Below are positions 51,711 through 60,168 of a stretch of DNA of 64,000 nt, piece by piece. Each line of letters opens with the position of its first letter. Within the stretch, counting starts at the first letter, position 1. The translations under genes were made by a program, and so were the position numbers. The notes beneath the pieces are model-generated. The model was not told where the DNA came from. It ran no database searches and saw only the letters and a program-made list of their open reading frames with translations. The DNA is from Arthrobacter_E sp044748305. Lineage in GTDB: Bacteria; Actinomycetota; Actinomycetes; Actinomycetales; Micrococcaceae. The stretch covers positions 62,001 to 126,000 of the forward strand of contig NZ_JBIVFT010000007.1 of the NCBI RefSeq assembly GCF_044748305.1. The letters run 5' to 3'.

Positions 51711-52970
51711 TCAGGAGCTGCCCGCCTTGGCGCGCCGCTCTGCGAGGCGGATCTCCAGCATGGCGTCCATGGCCTGCTGAATGCCTTCTGAGGCCCCCGC
51801 GGAGGAGAAGAGCTGCTGGGACCGGGAGAGGAACGCCATGGCCTCCTGAAGCTCGTCTGTGGCTTTCAGAGCCTTGCCCAGCAGAAGATGAACCTCGGCG
51901 GCGACGTGCATGCCGAGTTCGTCCTCCTGTGCGACGACTTCCCGGAGGATCTCGATGGCGCCCGGCAGATCGTCCGTCAGATACAGCCACTTGGCGCGGA
52001 TGAACCGCAGTTCGAGGCCGTCACGGACCGTGCCGTTCACGATCGTGTGTGCGAGCTCCGCGCGTTCGAGAGCGGCCAGCGTGGAATCCTCGATGATGCC
52101 CGAATTCAGGCGCATGGCGGCGGACGCCTTGTTGAAGTTGGCCCACTGCTCGATGTCGTTGCCGGGGGAGAGGAGCTTGGCGGCACGATCGTGCTGAGCG
52201 ACGCCTTCCTCGTAATCGTGGCGCATGAACGCCACGTTGCCGATCACCCAGGCGACGATGCCGGACAGGTGGTCCACGGACTTGGGACTGACTTCCTTGG
52301 CCAGGATCTTGCACTGCTCCCAGGCCTCATCGAGCCGGCCGGTCTCGGCAAGTGCGCCGATGTAGATCCTCAGCGCGCTCGTGTAGATGGGGGAATCCTT
52401 GGGCAACTGGGCGCCGAGGAGGACGGCCTGGCGGGCGTGCTCCATGGCATCGGCCAGCCGGCCCTGTCCGTGGCAGACGGCGGCGAGCATCTGGCGGGCG
52501 CGCACACCCAGGCCGGTGCTCTCGACGGCCAGACGGTGCTCCACGAGCTGCTCCACCACGCCCTGGCATTCGGAGTACTTGCTCTGCTTCAGGAGACACT
52601 CGGCCTGCATGTAGCGCATGTTCCACCAGGCGCTCACGTTCTTGGCTTCGAGCGCGATCTGAGCGGCTTCCGCGGCGTGCTGCGCGGCCAGGTCATAGTC
52701 CCGGAGATCCCAGGCCTGCCGGGCGTACAGCGCCGCCAGAACGTAGTCCGCGTCATTCTGCGTGACGCGGTTGTTCCACTCCTCCAGGGCCTTCGGGGCC
52801 AGCTCGAGGCGACGGGCGAGCTCCTGGATGACATCTCGGGTCGGTTCCCGGCGGCCGGTCTCCAAAAGAGAGATGTAACTGGGTGAATACAGATCTTTTC
52901 CCAGTTCAGCCTGTGTCATGCCGCGTTCCAGGCGTTCTGCCCGGAGGCGCTCACCGAATCCGCTGCCCAT
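51711..52970 (-). CDS. XRE-family regulator with TPR domain (RRNPP-like peptide receptor candidate)
   Basis: A 419-residue regulator. Residues 6-60 form an XRE/Cro helix-turn-helix (ERLRAERLERGMTQAELG, then SPSYISLLETGRREP). From about residue 75 to the end it is all helical and TPR-like, with repeated pairs such as AWWNMRYMQAECLLKQSKY, YTSALRIYIGALAETGRLDEAW and AEVHLLLGKALKATDELQEA. This is the layout of RRNPP receptors (PlcR, NprR, Rap relatives) that bind short linear peptides. GAGGAGG precedes the ATG. The divergent neighbour, 189 bp away, encodes a secreted protein with four VGNWPDP repeats, the likely source of the ligand. A TTGACA...TGTCAA inverted repeat lies between them. Confidence 0.88.
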   Translation of the reverse strand: MGSGFGERLRAERLERGMTQAELGKDLYSPSYISLLETGRREPTRDVIQELARRLELAPKALEEWNNRVTQNDADYVLAALYARQAWDLRDYDLAAQHAAEAAQIALEAKNVSAWWNMRYMQAECLLKQSKYSECQGVVEQLVEHRLAVESTGLGVRARQMLAAVCHGQGRLADAMEHARQAVLLGAQLPKDSPIYTSALRIYIGALAETGRLDEAWEQCKILAKEVSPKSVDHLSGIVAWVIGNVAFMRHDYEEGVAQHDRAAKLLSPGNDIEQWANFNKASAAMRLNSGIIEDSTLAALERAELAHTIVNGTVRDGLELRFIRAKWLYLTDDLPGAIEILREVVAQEDELGMHVAAEVHLLLGKALKATDELQEAMAFLSRSQQLFSSAGASEGIQQAMDAMLEIRLAERRAKAGSS

Positions 52971-53010
52971 TGCCCCTCCTCAGCTTTGGCGGTTTAGGAA
53001 TGCCAAAACC

Positions 53011-53050
53011 TTGACATTCTCAATTGTGTTCACTTTACAATGTGTGTCAA
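53011..53050. promoter_or_regulatory. inverted-repeat promoter/operator between regulator and peptide gene
   Basis: TTGACA (53011-53016) is mirrored by TGTCAA (53045-53050), and inside it ATTGT (53023-53027) by ACAAT (53037-53041). TTGACA and TTTACA/TACAAT (53034-53041) also read as a plus-strand promoter with 17-19 nt spacing. A GGTTT...AAACC repeat (52991-53010) adjoins it. A binding site for the XRE-TPR regulator is the natural reading. Confidence 0.55.
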
Positions 53051-53159
53051 TACGGGGGCACTTCACCGCACTCGAAGATTTCTTCACGGTGCATTGCATT
53101 ACGCCGGCAGCAGCAGCCGCTGACGCCACCTCCATATGGTTCACACGGAAGAGCAGAAC

Positions 53160-53402
53160 ATGTTGAAGAAACTTACAGCAGGCGCCGCCCTGGTTGCAGC
53201 TTTGGGCCTGGGAGCCCTTAACGTGTCGGCGGCCACGTCCGCCGTGGGCAACTGGCCGGACCCCACCACGGTGCAGGCCGTGGGTAACTGGCCTGACCCT
53301 GCTCGCATGAATGTGGGCAACTGGCCGGACCCGACCACCATCACCGCCTCGCAGACCGGCGCAACGCAGCTGGCCGTGGGCAACTGGCCCGATCCTTTCT
53401 AA
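53160..53402 (+). CDS. secreted multi-copy peptide precursor with four VGNWPDP repeats
   Basis: An 80-residue precursor. ATG at 53160 is preferred because GGAAGAG lies 6 nt upstream and a standard Sec signal peptide follows (MLKK, hydrophobic core, cleavage near VSA at residue 24); an earlier in-frame ATG at 53136 lacks a binding site. The mature part is almost only four exact VGNWPDP units starting at residues 29, 41, 52 and 73, joined by variable linkers of 4-14 residues; the last ends in F80. The units differ at synonymous positions, so the peptide sequence itself is conserved. The form fits a pheromone precursor cut into several identical peptides. A repetitive surface or antimicrobial peptide is the alternative. 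Confidence 0.85.
   Translation: MLKKLTAGAALVAALGLGALNVSAATSAVGNWPDPTTVQAVGNWPDPARMNVGNWPDPTTITASQTGATQLAVGNWPDPF
53244..53396 (+). repeat. four coding repeats (VGNWPDP)
   Basis: The 21-nt units are at 53244-53264, 53280-53300, 53313-53333 and 53376-53396. Their Gly, Pro, Asp and last Pro codons vary synonymously (GGC/GGT, CCG/CCT/CCC, GAC/GAT, CCC/CCT/CCG), while all amino acids are constant. Confidence 0.95.
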
Positions 53403-53412
53403 GCCAACGCCA

Positions 53413-53483
53413 CGGAGGCTGAGCCTCCGACGTCGGGCATGACGAGGCGGGCCGTCCGGAGACAATCCGGGCGGCCCGCCTTT
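53413..53483 (+). terminator. tandem hairpins after the peptide gene
   Basis: A first 8-bp hairpin at 53413-53429 and a second at 53446-53480 (GGCGGGCCG with CGGCCCGCC plus CCGG with CCGG) followed by TTT. It closes the peptide gene before the convergent glutamate decarboxylase. Confidence 0.75.
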
Positions 53484-53590
53484 CGCATGCCCCGCGCGTG
53501 AGGTTCCGGGCCGGCACCTCACGGACGACGTCGCGCGGTCCGGTTGAGGGGCTCTGCTCGGTAGGGGCGCCCCCCAGTGGCGGATGCCGC

Positions 53591-55012
53591 TCAGTGGTGG
53601 AAGGAGCCGCCTTCGCCGGGCTCGGGCAGAGGGCCGGGGGTCTTCTCGAGGAAAGCGACGGCGGTGCGGAGGTCCTCCAGGAAGCTCTCGGCGAGGTCGC
53701 GGGTGAAGCCGTTGCGGACCACCACGCGTTGCACCGTCAGATCCGCCATCCCATCCGGCATCGGATAGGCCGGAACCAGCCAGCCGGCCATACGGAGCCG
53801 GTCGGAGAGGTGCTGCAGGGTCCAGCCGCCTGCAAAACCCGGCTTCAGGCGCCAAGCGAAGACGGGGATGTCGGAACCGTCGTTCCAGAGCTCGAAAGGT
53901 TCCATGGCGCCGATCTCGTGGGCAAGGTAGCGCGCGACGTCGCGGCAGGCTGCATGCACGGCGCGGTAGCCTTCCCGGCCGAGGCGGAGGAAGAGGTAGT
54001 ACTGGAGGAGTACCTGGGCGCCCGGGCGGGAGAAGTTCAGGGCGAAGGTGGGCATGTCGCCGCCGAGGTAGCTGACGTGGAATACCAGGTCGTCCGGCAG
54101 AGCCTCCCGCTCGCGCCACACCACCCAGCCCAGGCCGGGGTAGACCAGGCCGTACTTGTGGCCTGAGGTGTTGATGGACACGACCCGCTGGACGCGGAAA
54201 TCCCATGCCAGTTCGGGCTGCAGGAACGGCGCCACCATGGCGCCGGAGGCTCCGTCGACGTGGATGGGGATGTCGAGGCCGTTCTTCTTCTGAATCGCGT
54301 CCAGCGCCTTGGAGATCTTCTCGACGGGCTCGTACATGCCCGTGTAGGTCACGCCCATGATGGCGACGACGCCGATGGTGTTCTCATCCACGTACTTCTC
54401 CAGCTCGTGGCCGTCCAGCACGGGGTGATCCTCAGAGATGGGCACGTAGCGCGCCTCGACCTCGAAGTAGTTGCAGAACTTCTCCCAGCACACCTGGACC
54501 GCGGAACTCATGATGATGTTCGGCTTGTCGGTGGGTTTGCCGGCCTCGCGGCGTTCGTGCTGCCAGCGCCGTTTGAGGGCCAGCCCGGCCAGCATGCAGG
54601 CCTCGGAGGAGCCGATGGTGGAGGTGCCTACGGACTGTTCCGGATCCGGAGCGTTCCAGAGATCCGCGAGGATACGCCAGCAGCGGTGCTCGATGTCCGC
54701 CGTCTTCGGGTACTCGTCCTTGTCGATCATGTTCTTGTCGACCGTCTCGGCATAGAGCTTGCCGGCCTCGGGCTCCATCCAGGTGCCCACGAAGGTGGCG
54801 AGGTTCAGCCGGGCGTTGCCGTCCAGCATGGCCTCATCGTGCACGATCTGGTAGGCCGTGGAGGGGAGCGCGACTCCTTCCGGGATGGTGAAGCGTGGGA
54901 ACTCCGTGGCTTCGCCCGGGCGGCTGAACAGGGGATTCAGTTCGATGGAGGCATCCGAAGCGTCGCTACTGAACGCAGAAGGATGGTGTGAGGTCCTGCG
55001 GGGAGCGGTCAT
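53591..55012 (-). CDS. gadB: glutamate decarboxylase
   Basis: A 473-residue PLP-dependent decarboxylase converting glutamate to GABA, typically in acid resistance. The PLP lysine is Lys286 in SINTSGHKYGLVYPG. HVDGASGAMVAPF and STIGSSEACMLAGLALKRRW are also characteristic. ATG at 55012 is used; GTG at 55018 is possible. No antiporter gene is adjacent. It is convergent with the peptide precursor gene and not obviously part of that system. Confidence 0.95.
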   Translation of the reverse strand: MTAPRRTSHHPSAFSSDASDASIELNPLFSRPGEATEFPRFTIPEGVALPSTAYQIVHDEAMLDGNARLNLATFVGTWMEPEAGKLYAETVDKNMIDKDEYPKTADIEHRCWRILADLWNAPDPEQSVGTSTIGSSEACMLAGLALKRRWQHERREAGKPTDKPNIIMSSAVQVCWEKFCNYFEVEARYVPISEDHPVLDGHELEKYVDENTIGVVAIMGVTYTGMYEPVEKISKALDAIQKKNGLDIPIHVDGASGAMVAPFLQPELAWDFRVQRVVSINTSGHKYGLVYPGLGWVVWREREALPDDLVFHVSYLGGDMPTFALNFSRPGAQVLLQYYLFLRLGREGYRAVHAACRDVARYLAHEIGAMEPFELWNDGSDIPVFAWRLKPGFAGGWTLQHLSDRLRMAGWLVPAYPMPDGMADLTVQRVVVRNGFTRDLAESFLEDLRTAVAFLEKTPGPLPEPGEGGSFHH

Positions 55013-55089
55013 AGCCACAGCCTAGGAGAACGGCTTCTGCGGGTGAACCCCTTGGGTCCTGTGGAGTGGCTGCGGATGTTCTGGGAATG

Positions 55090-55120
55090 GAAAAAGCCCC
55101 GCTCCGGAGAGCGGGGCTTT
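55090..55120 (-). terminator. terminator of tRNA-Pro
   Basis: A 10-bp stem (55095-55104 with 55109-55118) with loop CGGA. On the minus strand it ends in a run of U (55095-55091), directly behind the tRNA. Confidence 0.85.
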
Positions 55121-55123
55121 CAG

Positions 55124-55200
<77 letters not shown>

Positions 55201-55263
55201 ATCCGTCACCAGCGGGTTTCCCCGTAAGCAACCCTACAAGGATAGCGGATCCGCGCTGAGTTT

Positions 55264-55343
55264 CGAAATCGGGGAACGCGGGGTCACATGGGGCCCGATG
55301 AACGCCATTCGGCGGGCCCCATGTGACCCCGCGTTCGCGTTTC
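55264..55343. repeat. long hairpin, gene-end family
   Basis: A perfect 24-bp core stem (55274-55297 with 55313-55336) with an imperfect outer end GAAATCG/CGCGTTTC reminiscent of the other copies. It reaches the stop codon of the ABC transporter gene at 55342. Confidence 0.8.
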
Positions 55344-57246
55344 AGACCAGCGAATTCTGCCAGGCGCCGTGCAGGCTCGCGAAGCGTCCGCCGCCGCGGA
55401 TCAGTTCCTCAGGGCTGCCGTCCTCCACGACCTTGCCGTCATGCACCACCAGCACGCGGTCCGCGATCTCCACGGTGGAGAGCCGGTGCGCGATGATCAG
55501 CGCCGTCCGCCGCTCACCCGGATGCGCACCGTCCGGGGACTGAGCGACGACGCCGGTCGCGTCGTCGTCGTGCTCGCCGCTCAGCAGTCGGGCCAGGCCG
55601 TCCTGCACCATGCGTTCGCTGGGGATGTCGAGAGACGAGGTGGCCTCGTCGAGGATGAGCACCGCGGGATTCGCCAGGAACGCCCGGGCGAAGCTGATGA
55701 GCTGCCGCTGCCCGGCGGAGACGCGCCCACCGCGCTTGTTCACGTCGGTGTCGTAGCCGTCCGGGAGCGCACTGATGAAACCGTCGGCGCCCACGGCACG
55801 GGCTGCTGCTTCGATCTCGTCCCTGCTGGCCCCCGGGCGGCCCAAGGCGATGTTGTCCGCGACGGTTCCACTGAAGAGGAAGGCCTCCTGCGTCACCATG
55901 ACCACGGCCTTGCGCAACTCGGCGGTGGAGATCCGGGAGAGCTCCACCCCGTCCAGGGTGAGCGATCCGGAACTGACGTCATAGAAGCGGGCGATCAGCT
56001 TGGCCAGCGTGGACTTGCCGGCGCCGGTCTGTCCCACCAGAGCCACCGTCTGACCTGCAGGGATGGTGAGGTTCAGCTCGGGGACCACCAGCGGCCCATC
56101 GCCGTAGCGGAACTCCACGTCCTTGAACTCGATCCGGCCGCGGGCGTCGGGCAGCGGCACCGGTTCCTTGGGCGGCTGGACCGAGGGCACCTCCTCCAGG
56201 AGGCCGGAGACCTTCTCGAGGGCGGCCTGGGCGCTCTGGAAGGAGTTGTAGAACATGGCCATCTGGTCCACCGGCTGGAAGAAGCGTTTGACGGACAAAA
56301 CCAGCGCCAGGAGCACACCGACCGCGAGTTCTCCGTGCAGCACCCGGAAACCCGCCACGGCCAGGACCACGGCCACCGTCAGATTGCCCAGCAGGACGAG
56401 GGCCGGCAGATAGATGCCGTTGAGGTTGATGGACCGGACCGTGACCTTCCGGTACTTCTCCGAGAGGTCGCTGTATTCCTCGGCGTTCTGCTTCTCCTTG
56501 CGGAACGCCTTGACGGCGCGGATGCCCGTCATGGTCTCCACGAAGTGCACGATGATCCGGGCGGACACCACACGGGACTCCCGGTAGGCCACTTCGGATC
56601 GCTTCTGGTACCAGCGGGTCAGGAAGGCGGCCGGAATGGCCGCCCCGAGCATGATGAGACCGCTCTGCCAGTCCAGGCCGAACACCGTCAGCGCCGTGAA
56701 GAACATGAACATCATGCCGGCTGCGAGGGAACTCACTCCGGAGTCCAGCAGATCCCTCAGGGCTTCGAGGTCCGAGGTCTGGCGGGCGATGATCCGGCCG
56801 GAGGTGTACTTCTCGTGGAATTCCAGGCTGAGGCGCTGTGTGTGCCGGAACACCCGCAGGCGGAGGTCCAGCAGCATGGCCTGACTGAGCTTCGCGGTAC
56901 TGGTCACGTAGAGGGCCGTCAGCCAGGCGGTCACGACGGCGGCCCCCAGATACCCGGCGCCGGCCAGCAGCAGCGGAAGGGAATCGCCGTGCAGGAGAGC
57001 GGGCAGCGCGCGGTCGATGCCGAACGCGATCAGCGCCGGTCCTGCCGCGTGCGCGGCCTGGGAGACCACGACCATGGCCACCGTGAGCCAGAACCGGACA
57101 CGGATGGGCCGGATCAAGGATCCGAGGAGGCGCAGAGAACGGGCCCGGACCGCCCGGCTCTCGGCCTTCGCCAGACGGGAGTCGTCTTCATTGGAGGTCC
57201 CGAAGCCCGGAGTGGTTGGCCCCGTGGCCGTGTTGCGCGGGCTCAT
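55342..57246 (-). CDS. ABC exporter half-transporter, consensus catalytic Glu
   Basis: A 634-residue half-transporter with an N-terminal six-helix membrane domain (about 40-340) and a C-terminal ATPase. Walker A is GQTGAGKST (about residue 405), the signature is VSAGQRQ rather than LSGGQ, and Walker B is VLILDEATSSLD with the catalytic Glu. It overlaps the upstream half-transporter by ATGA, and the two form a heterodimeric exporter. A 27-residue linker (DDATGVVAQSPDGAHPGERR) interrupts the region after Walker B. Substrates could be drugs, lipids or peptides. Confidence 0.92.
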   Translation of the reverse strand: MSPRNTATGPTTPGFGTSNEDDSRLAKAESRAVRARSLRLLGSLIRPIRVRFWLTVAMVVVSQAAHAAGPALIAFGIDRALPALLHGDSLPLLLAGAGYLGAAVVTAWLTALYVTSTAKLSQAMLLDLRLRVFRHTQRLSLEFHEKYTSGRIIARQTSDLEALRDLLDSGVSSLAAGMMFMFFTALTVFGLDWQSGLIMLGAAIPAAFLTRWYQKRSEVAYRESRVVSARIIVHFVETMTGIRAVKAFRKEKQNAEEYSDLSEKYRKVTVRSINLNGIYLPALVLLGNLTVAVVLAVAGFRVLHGELAVGVLLALVLSVKRFFQPVDQMAMFYNSFQSAQAALEKVSGLLEEVPSVQPPKEPVPLPDARGRIEFKDVEFRYGDGPLVVPELNLTIPAGQTVALVGQTGAGKSTLAKLIARFYDVSSGSLTLDGVELSRISTAELRKAVVMVTQEAFLFSGTVADNIALGRPGASRDEIEAAARAVGADGFISALPDGYDTDVNKRGGRVSAGQRQLISFARAFLANPAVLILDEATSSLDIPSERMVQDGLARLLSGEHDDDATGVVAQSPDGAHPGERRTALIIAHRLSTVEIADRVLVVHDGKVVEDGSPEELIRGGGRFASLHGAWQNSLV

Positions 57247-59099
57247 GCGTTCACCTCGTCTTCGATGTCGTCGTCCAGGTCCAGTTCGTCTTCCAGTTCA
57301 CTGTCCAGGTCCGCAGGCTCGGGGTCGAGGCTGGCGATCACGTAGCGGTAGTGCTCGCTGCGCGCGAGGAGCTCGCTGTGCGTCCCGACGTCGGCGATCC
57401 TGCCGTCCTGCAACAGCGCCACACGGTCGGCGAGGGCCACGGTGGACGGGCGGTGCGCCACGATCAGGGTGGTGGTGTCCTTCAGCACTTCACGAAGCCT
57501 GGCCTCCACCAATTCCTCCGTTCCCACGTCCAGGGCGGACAGCGGGTCATCCAGGACCAGGACCTTGGGCCGTGCCGCGATGGCGCGGGCCAGGGCGACG
57601 CGTTGCCGCTGTCCGCCCGAGAGGCTCAGCCCTTCCTCGCCGATCCTGGTGTCGACACCGTTGGGCAGGGTGTACGCGAAGTGCGCCTGCGCGACGTCGA
57701 GCGCTTCCTGCAATGCCGCCGTCGCGCTTTCTTCCGTCGCCGTGATCGCCGGCGGAGCGCCCAGCAGGACGTTCTCACGCACCGAGCTGGAGAAGAGGGT
57801 CGTGTCCTCGAAGGCGACGGAGACGATGCTGCGGAGCTCTTCGAGGGAGAAGTCCCGCAGATCCTGACCGTCGATCGTGATGGAACCCGTCGTGACCTCG
57901 TACAGGCGGGGCACCAATTGCAGGAGTGCGGACTTGCCGGAACCGGTGATGCCCACCAGCGCCATGGTCTCTCCGGGCCGGATGTCCAGTTCGACCTGGT
58001 GCAGGAGGTATTCGGGGTTCTCCTTCTCCAGTGAGTCGGCGAATGCGAAGGACACGTCATGGAAGGACAGGGCGCCGCTGAGCTTTTCCGGCGCGCGGGG
58101 CTCCGCCGGGTCTGCGATGGTGACGGGGGAGTCCATGACCTCGAAGTGCCGGTCGATGGCCGACTTGGCCGTCAACGCCATGGAGAGCAGCATCCCGACG
58201 GCTTCCACCGGCCCCGCAACCACCGCGGCTGTTGCGAAGAACGCGACCAGTGCTCCGATGCTCAACTGGCCGTCGGCGGTGAGCATCACGCCGATCACCA
58301 GCCCGACGCCGAGCGCCAGTTCCGGCAGAAGCGTGGACACCAGCGAGAAGAACGCGAGCTGACGGGCCTTCAGGATCTCCGTCTTGCGCAGTTCCATGGC
58401 CTGGGCGTTGAAGCTCTCCAGGGCCTCACGGGATCGCCCGAAGGCTTTGAGGACGCGGATGCCGTGCACCGATTCCTCGACGGCGGTGGCGAGGTCGCCG
58501 GCCTGATCCTGGCTCCGGCGGGCCACCCTGAGGAAATTCCGGCGGAAGCGGGTGCCGCTGATGATGATCGGGACGGCTGCGGCGAGGAAGACGAGGGCCA
58601 GTTGCCAGCTCATGCTGAACATCGCGACGACGCCGATGATCACGGTGAGACTGGTGACCAGGAGCATGATGGCGCCGAAGGCCATCCAGCGGCGCAGAAA
58701 GTTCAGATCCGCCATGGCGCGGGAGAGCAGCTGGCCGGAGCCCCAACGATCATGGAAGTCGACGGCGAGGTCCTGGAGGTGCCGGTAGAGGGAGACCCGC
58801 ATGGTGTTCTCCACCGTGGTGGCGGGGGTGATGACGAACTGCCGGCGCAGGGCGATCAGGCCGGCTTCCAGGACGCCCAGGCCGAGGACGGCAGCGACGG
58901 CGATCCACACCTGGCTTGACGGTCCGCCCGGGTGCAACGAATCGTTGATCAGGACCTTGAGGACCTGCGGGACCGCCAAGGCGACGATGCTCGCCCCGAG
59001 AGCTGAGAAAAAGCCCAGGATGAGGCGGGGCATGATCGGCCGCAGGTGCGGATAAAGCCGTCTGAGTGCGTGGAAGAACGTCGTCTGTGTCTGCGCCAT
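57243..59099 (-). CDS. ABC exporter half-transporter, degenerate catalytic site
   Basis: A 618-residue half-transporter, the partner of the overlapping gene. Walker A is GITGSGKSA and the signature LSLSGGQRQR is canonical, but Walker B ends LVLDDPLSALD with Asp in place of the catalytic Glu. Combined with the altered signature of the partner this gives one consensus and one degenerate ATP site, as in BmrCD/TM287-288 type exporters. The C-terminus is very acidic (ELEDELDLDDDIEDEVNA). Confidence 0.92.
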   Translation of the reverse strand: MAQTQTTFFHALRRLYPHLRPIMPRLILGFFSALGASIVALAVPQVLKVLINDSLHPGGPSSQVWIAVAAVLGLGVLEAGLIALRRQFVITPATTVENTMRVSLYRHLQDLAVDFHDRWGSGQLLSRAMADLNFLRRWMAFGAIMLLVTSLTVIIGVVAMFSMSWQLALVFLAAAVPIIISGTRFRRNFLRVARRSQDQAGDLATAVEESVHGIRVLKAFGRSREALESFNAQAMELRKTEILKARQLAFFSLVSTLLPELALGVGLVIGVMLTADGQLSIGALVAFFATAAVVAGPVEAVGMLLSMALTAKSAIDRHFEVMDSPVTIADPAEPRAPEKLSGALSFHDVSFAFADSLEKENPEYLLHQVELDIRPGETMALVGITGSGKSALLQLVPRLYEVTTGSITIDGQDLRDFSLEELRSIVSVAFEDTTLFSSSVRENVLLGAPPAITATEESATAALQEALDVAQAHFAYTLPNGVDTRIGEEGLSLSGGQRQRVALARAIAARPKVLVLDDPLSALDVGTEELVEARLREVLKDTTTLIVAHRPSTVALADRVALLQDGRIADVGTHSELLARSEHYRYVIASLDPEPADLDSELEDELDLDDDIEDEVNA

Positions 59100-59209
59100 G
59101 CTGGGTGTCTGCTTCGCTTCCCGAGAGCCGTGCCGTACGTTTCGTTACCCCTGGCAACCAGCCTACGCCGGGGTTTTATGCCCGGGACGGAAGTGAACGC
59201 GAGTGGGCG

Positions 59210-60166
59210 TCAGCCTTTCGGCAGCAGATCCAGCACCACGGCCTCGGGACGGCAGGCGATGCGGTACGGCGCGAAACGGGAGGTGCCGATCCCCGCCGAG
59301 ACGTTCACCGGCGCCGTGTGCCCCTTGCTCTCCCAATCGTGCAGGCCGCGGGCCCGCCAGGTGGGCAGATCGCAATTGGAGACAAGCGCCCCGTACCCGG
59401 GGATGCAGACCTGGCCGCCGTGCGTGTGTCCGGCCAGGATCAGTTCCGAACCGGCCTCGGTCAGAACGTCCAGCGCGCGCTGGTAGGGCGCGTGCACGAC
59501 GCCGATGCGCAGCGAGGGCGCCGTGGAACTGGCGCTGCCCTGCGGCCAGCCGGTGAACCGCTCCAAGTCCAGGTGCGGATCATCCATGCCGGAGAAATCG
59601 AAACGCATCCGGTTGAAGACCAGCGATTGATTGCGGTTGCTCAGATCCACCCAGCCGGCCATGCCGAAGCCCGAGCGGAGCTTCGGCCAGTCGAGCTTGG
59701 GGGGCGCTTTCCGCTGCCGGGAGGGCCCGGCGAAGTAGCCGAGAGGGCTCTTCAGGCGGGGTGCGAAGTAGTCATTGGAGCCGGGAACGAACACTCCCGG
59801 GTACTCGAGCAGCGGCCGGAGAGCATCGAGCAGGGGATCGATGGCGTCCCGGTGGCTGAGGTTGTCACCGGTGTTCACGACGAGATCGGGCTCGTGTTCC
59901 GTCAGGGAACGCAGCCACTCGGCCTTCTTCGTCTGGCCCGGGATGAAATGGATGTCGCTCAGGTGGAGGATGCGGAACGGGGCCGCGCCCTCGGGGAGGA
60001 TCGCCAGCTTCTCATGCCGGACTCCGAATTGGTTCTTCTCCCAGCTGCCGTACACCAGGCCCGCGGCCCCGGCGACGCCGGCCAGGACCGCGGTCTTGGC
60101 CGCGCCAGCGGCGAGGCCGCGCCCGGTGTCCCGGACGCGGCCTGCCAGCGAACTCAGATCAGTCAT
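59210..60166 (-). CDS. membrane-anchored metallophosphoesterase
   Basis: A 318-residue calcineurin-like phosphoesterase. Metal motifs are HLSDIHF, NTGDNLSHRD, GSNDYF (in place of GNHD/E) and GHTHGGQV. A hydrophobic segment at about residues 22-42 should anchor it to the membrane. ATG at 60166 lies 2 nt after the stop of the penicillin-binding protein gene, and the pair is a frequent actinobacterial arrangement. The substrate is unknown; a role near the cell wall is inferred. Confidence 0.88.
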   Translation of the reverse strand: MTDLSSLAGRVRDTGRGLAAGAAKTAVLAGVAGAAGLVYGSWEKNQFGVRHEKLAILPEGAAPFRILHLSDIHFIPGQTKKAEWLRSLTEHEPDLVVNTGDNLSHRDAIDPLLDALRPLLEYPGVFVPGSNDYFAPRLKSPLGYFAGPSRQRKAPPKLDWPKLRSGFGMAGWVDLSNRNQSLVFNRMRFDFSGMDDPHLDLERFTGWPQGSASSTAPSLRIGVVHAPYQRALDVLTEAGSELILAGHTHGGQVCIPGYGALVSNCDLPTWRARGLHDWESKGHTAPVNVSAGIGTSRFAPYRIACRPEAVVLDLLPKG

Positions 60167-60168
60167 GA

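Noticed and set aside
53244..53396. Repeat array considered as a CRISPR or minisatellite
   Set aside because: Units are 21 nt in frame, differ only synonymously and have unequal short spacers, so they are coding repeats.
53591..55012. Glutamate decarboxylase as an output of the peptide system
   Set aside because: It is convergent, separated by tandem hairpins, and no copy of the TTGACA...TGTCAA element is seen at its promoter.
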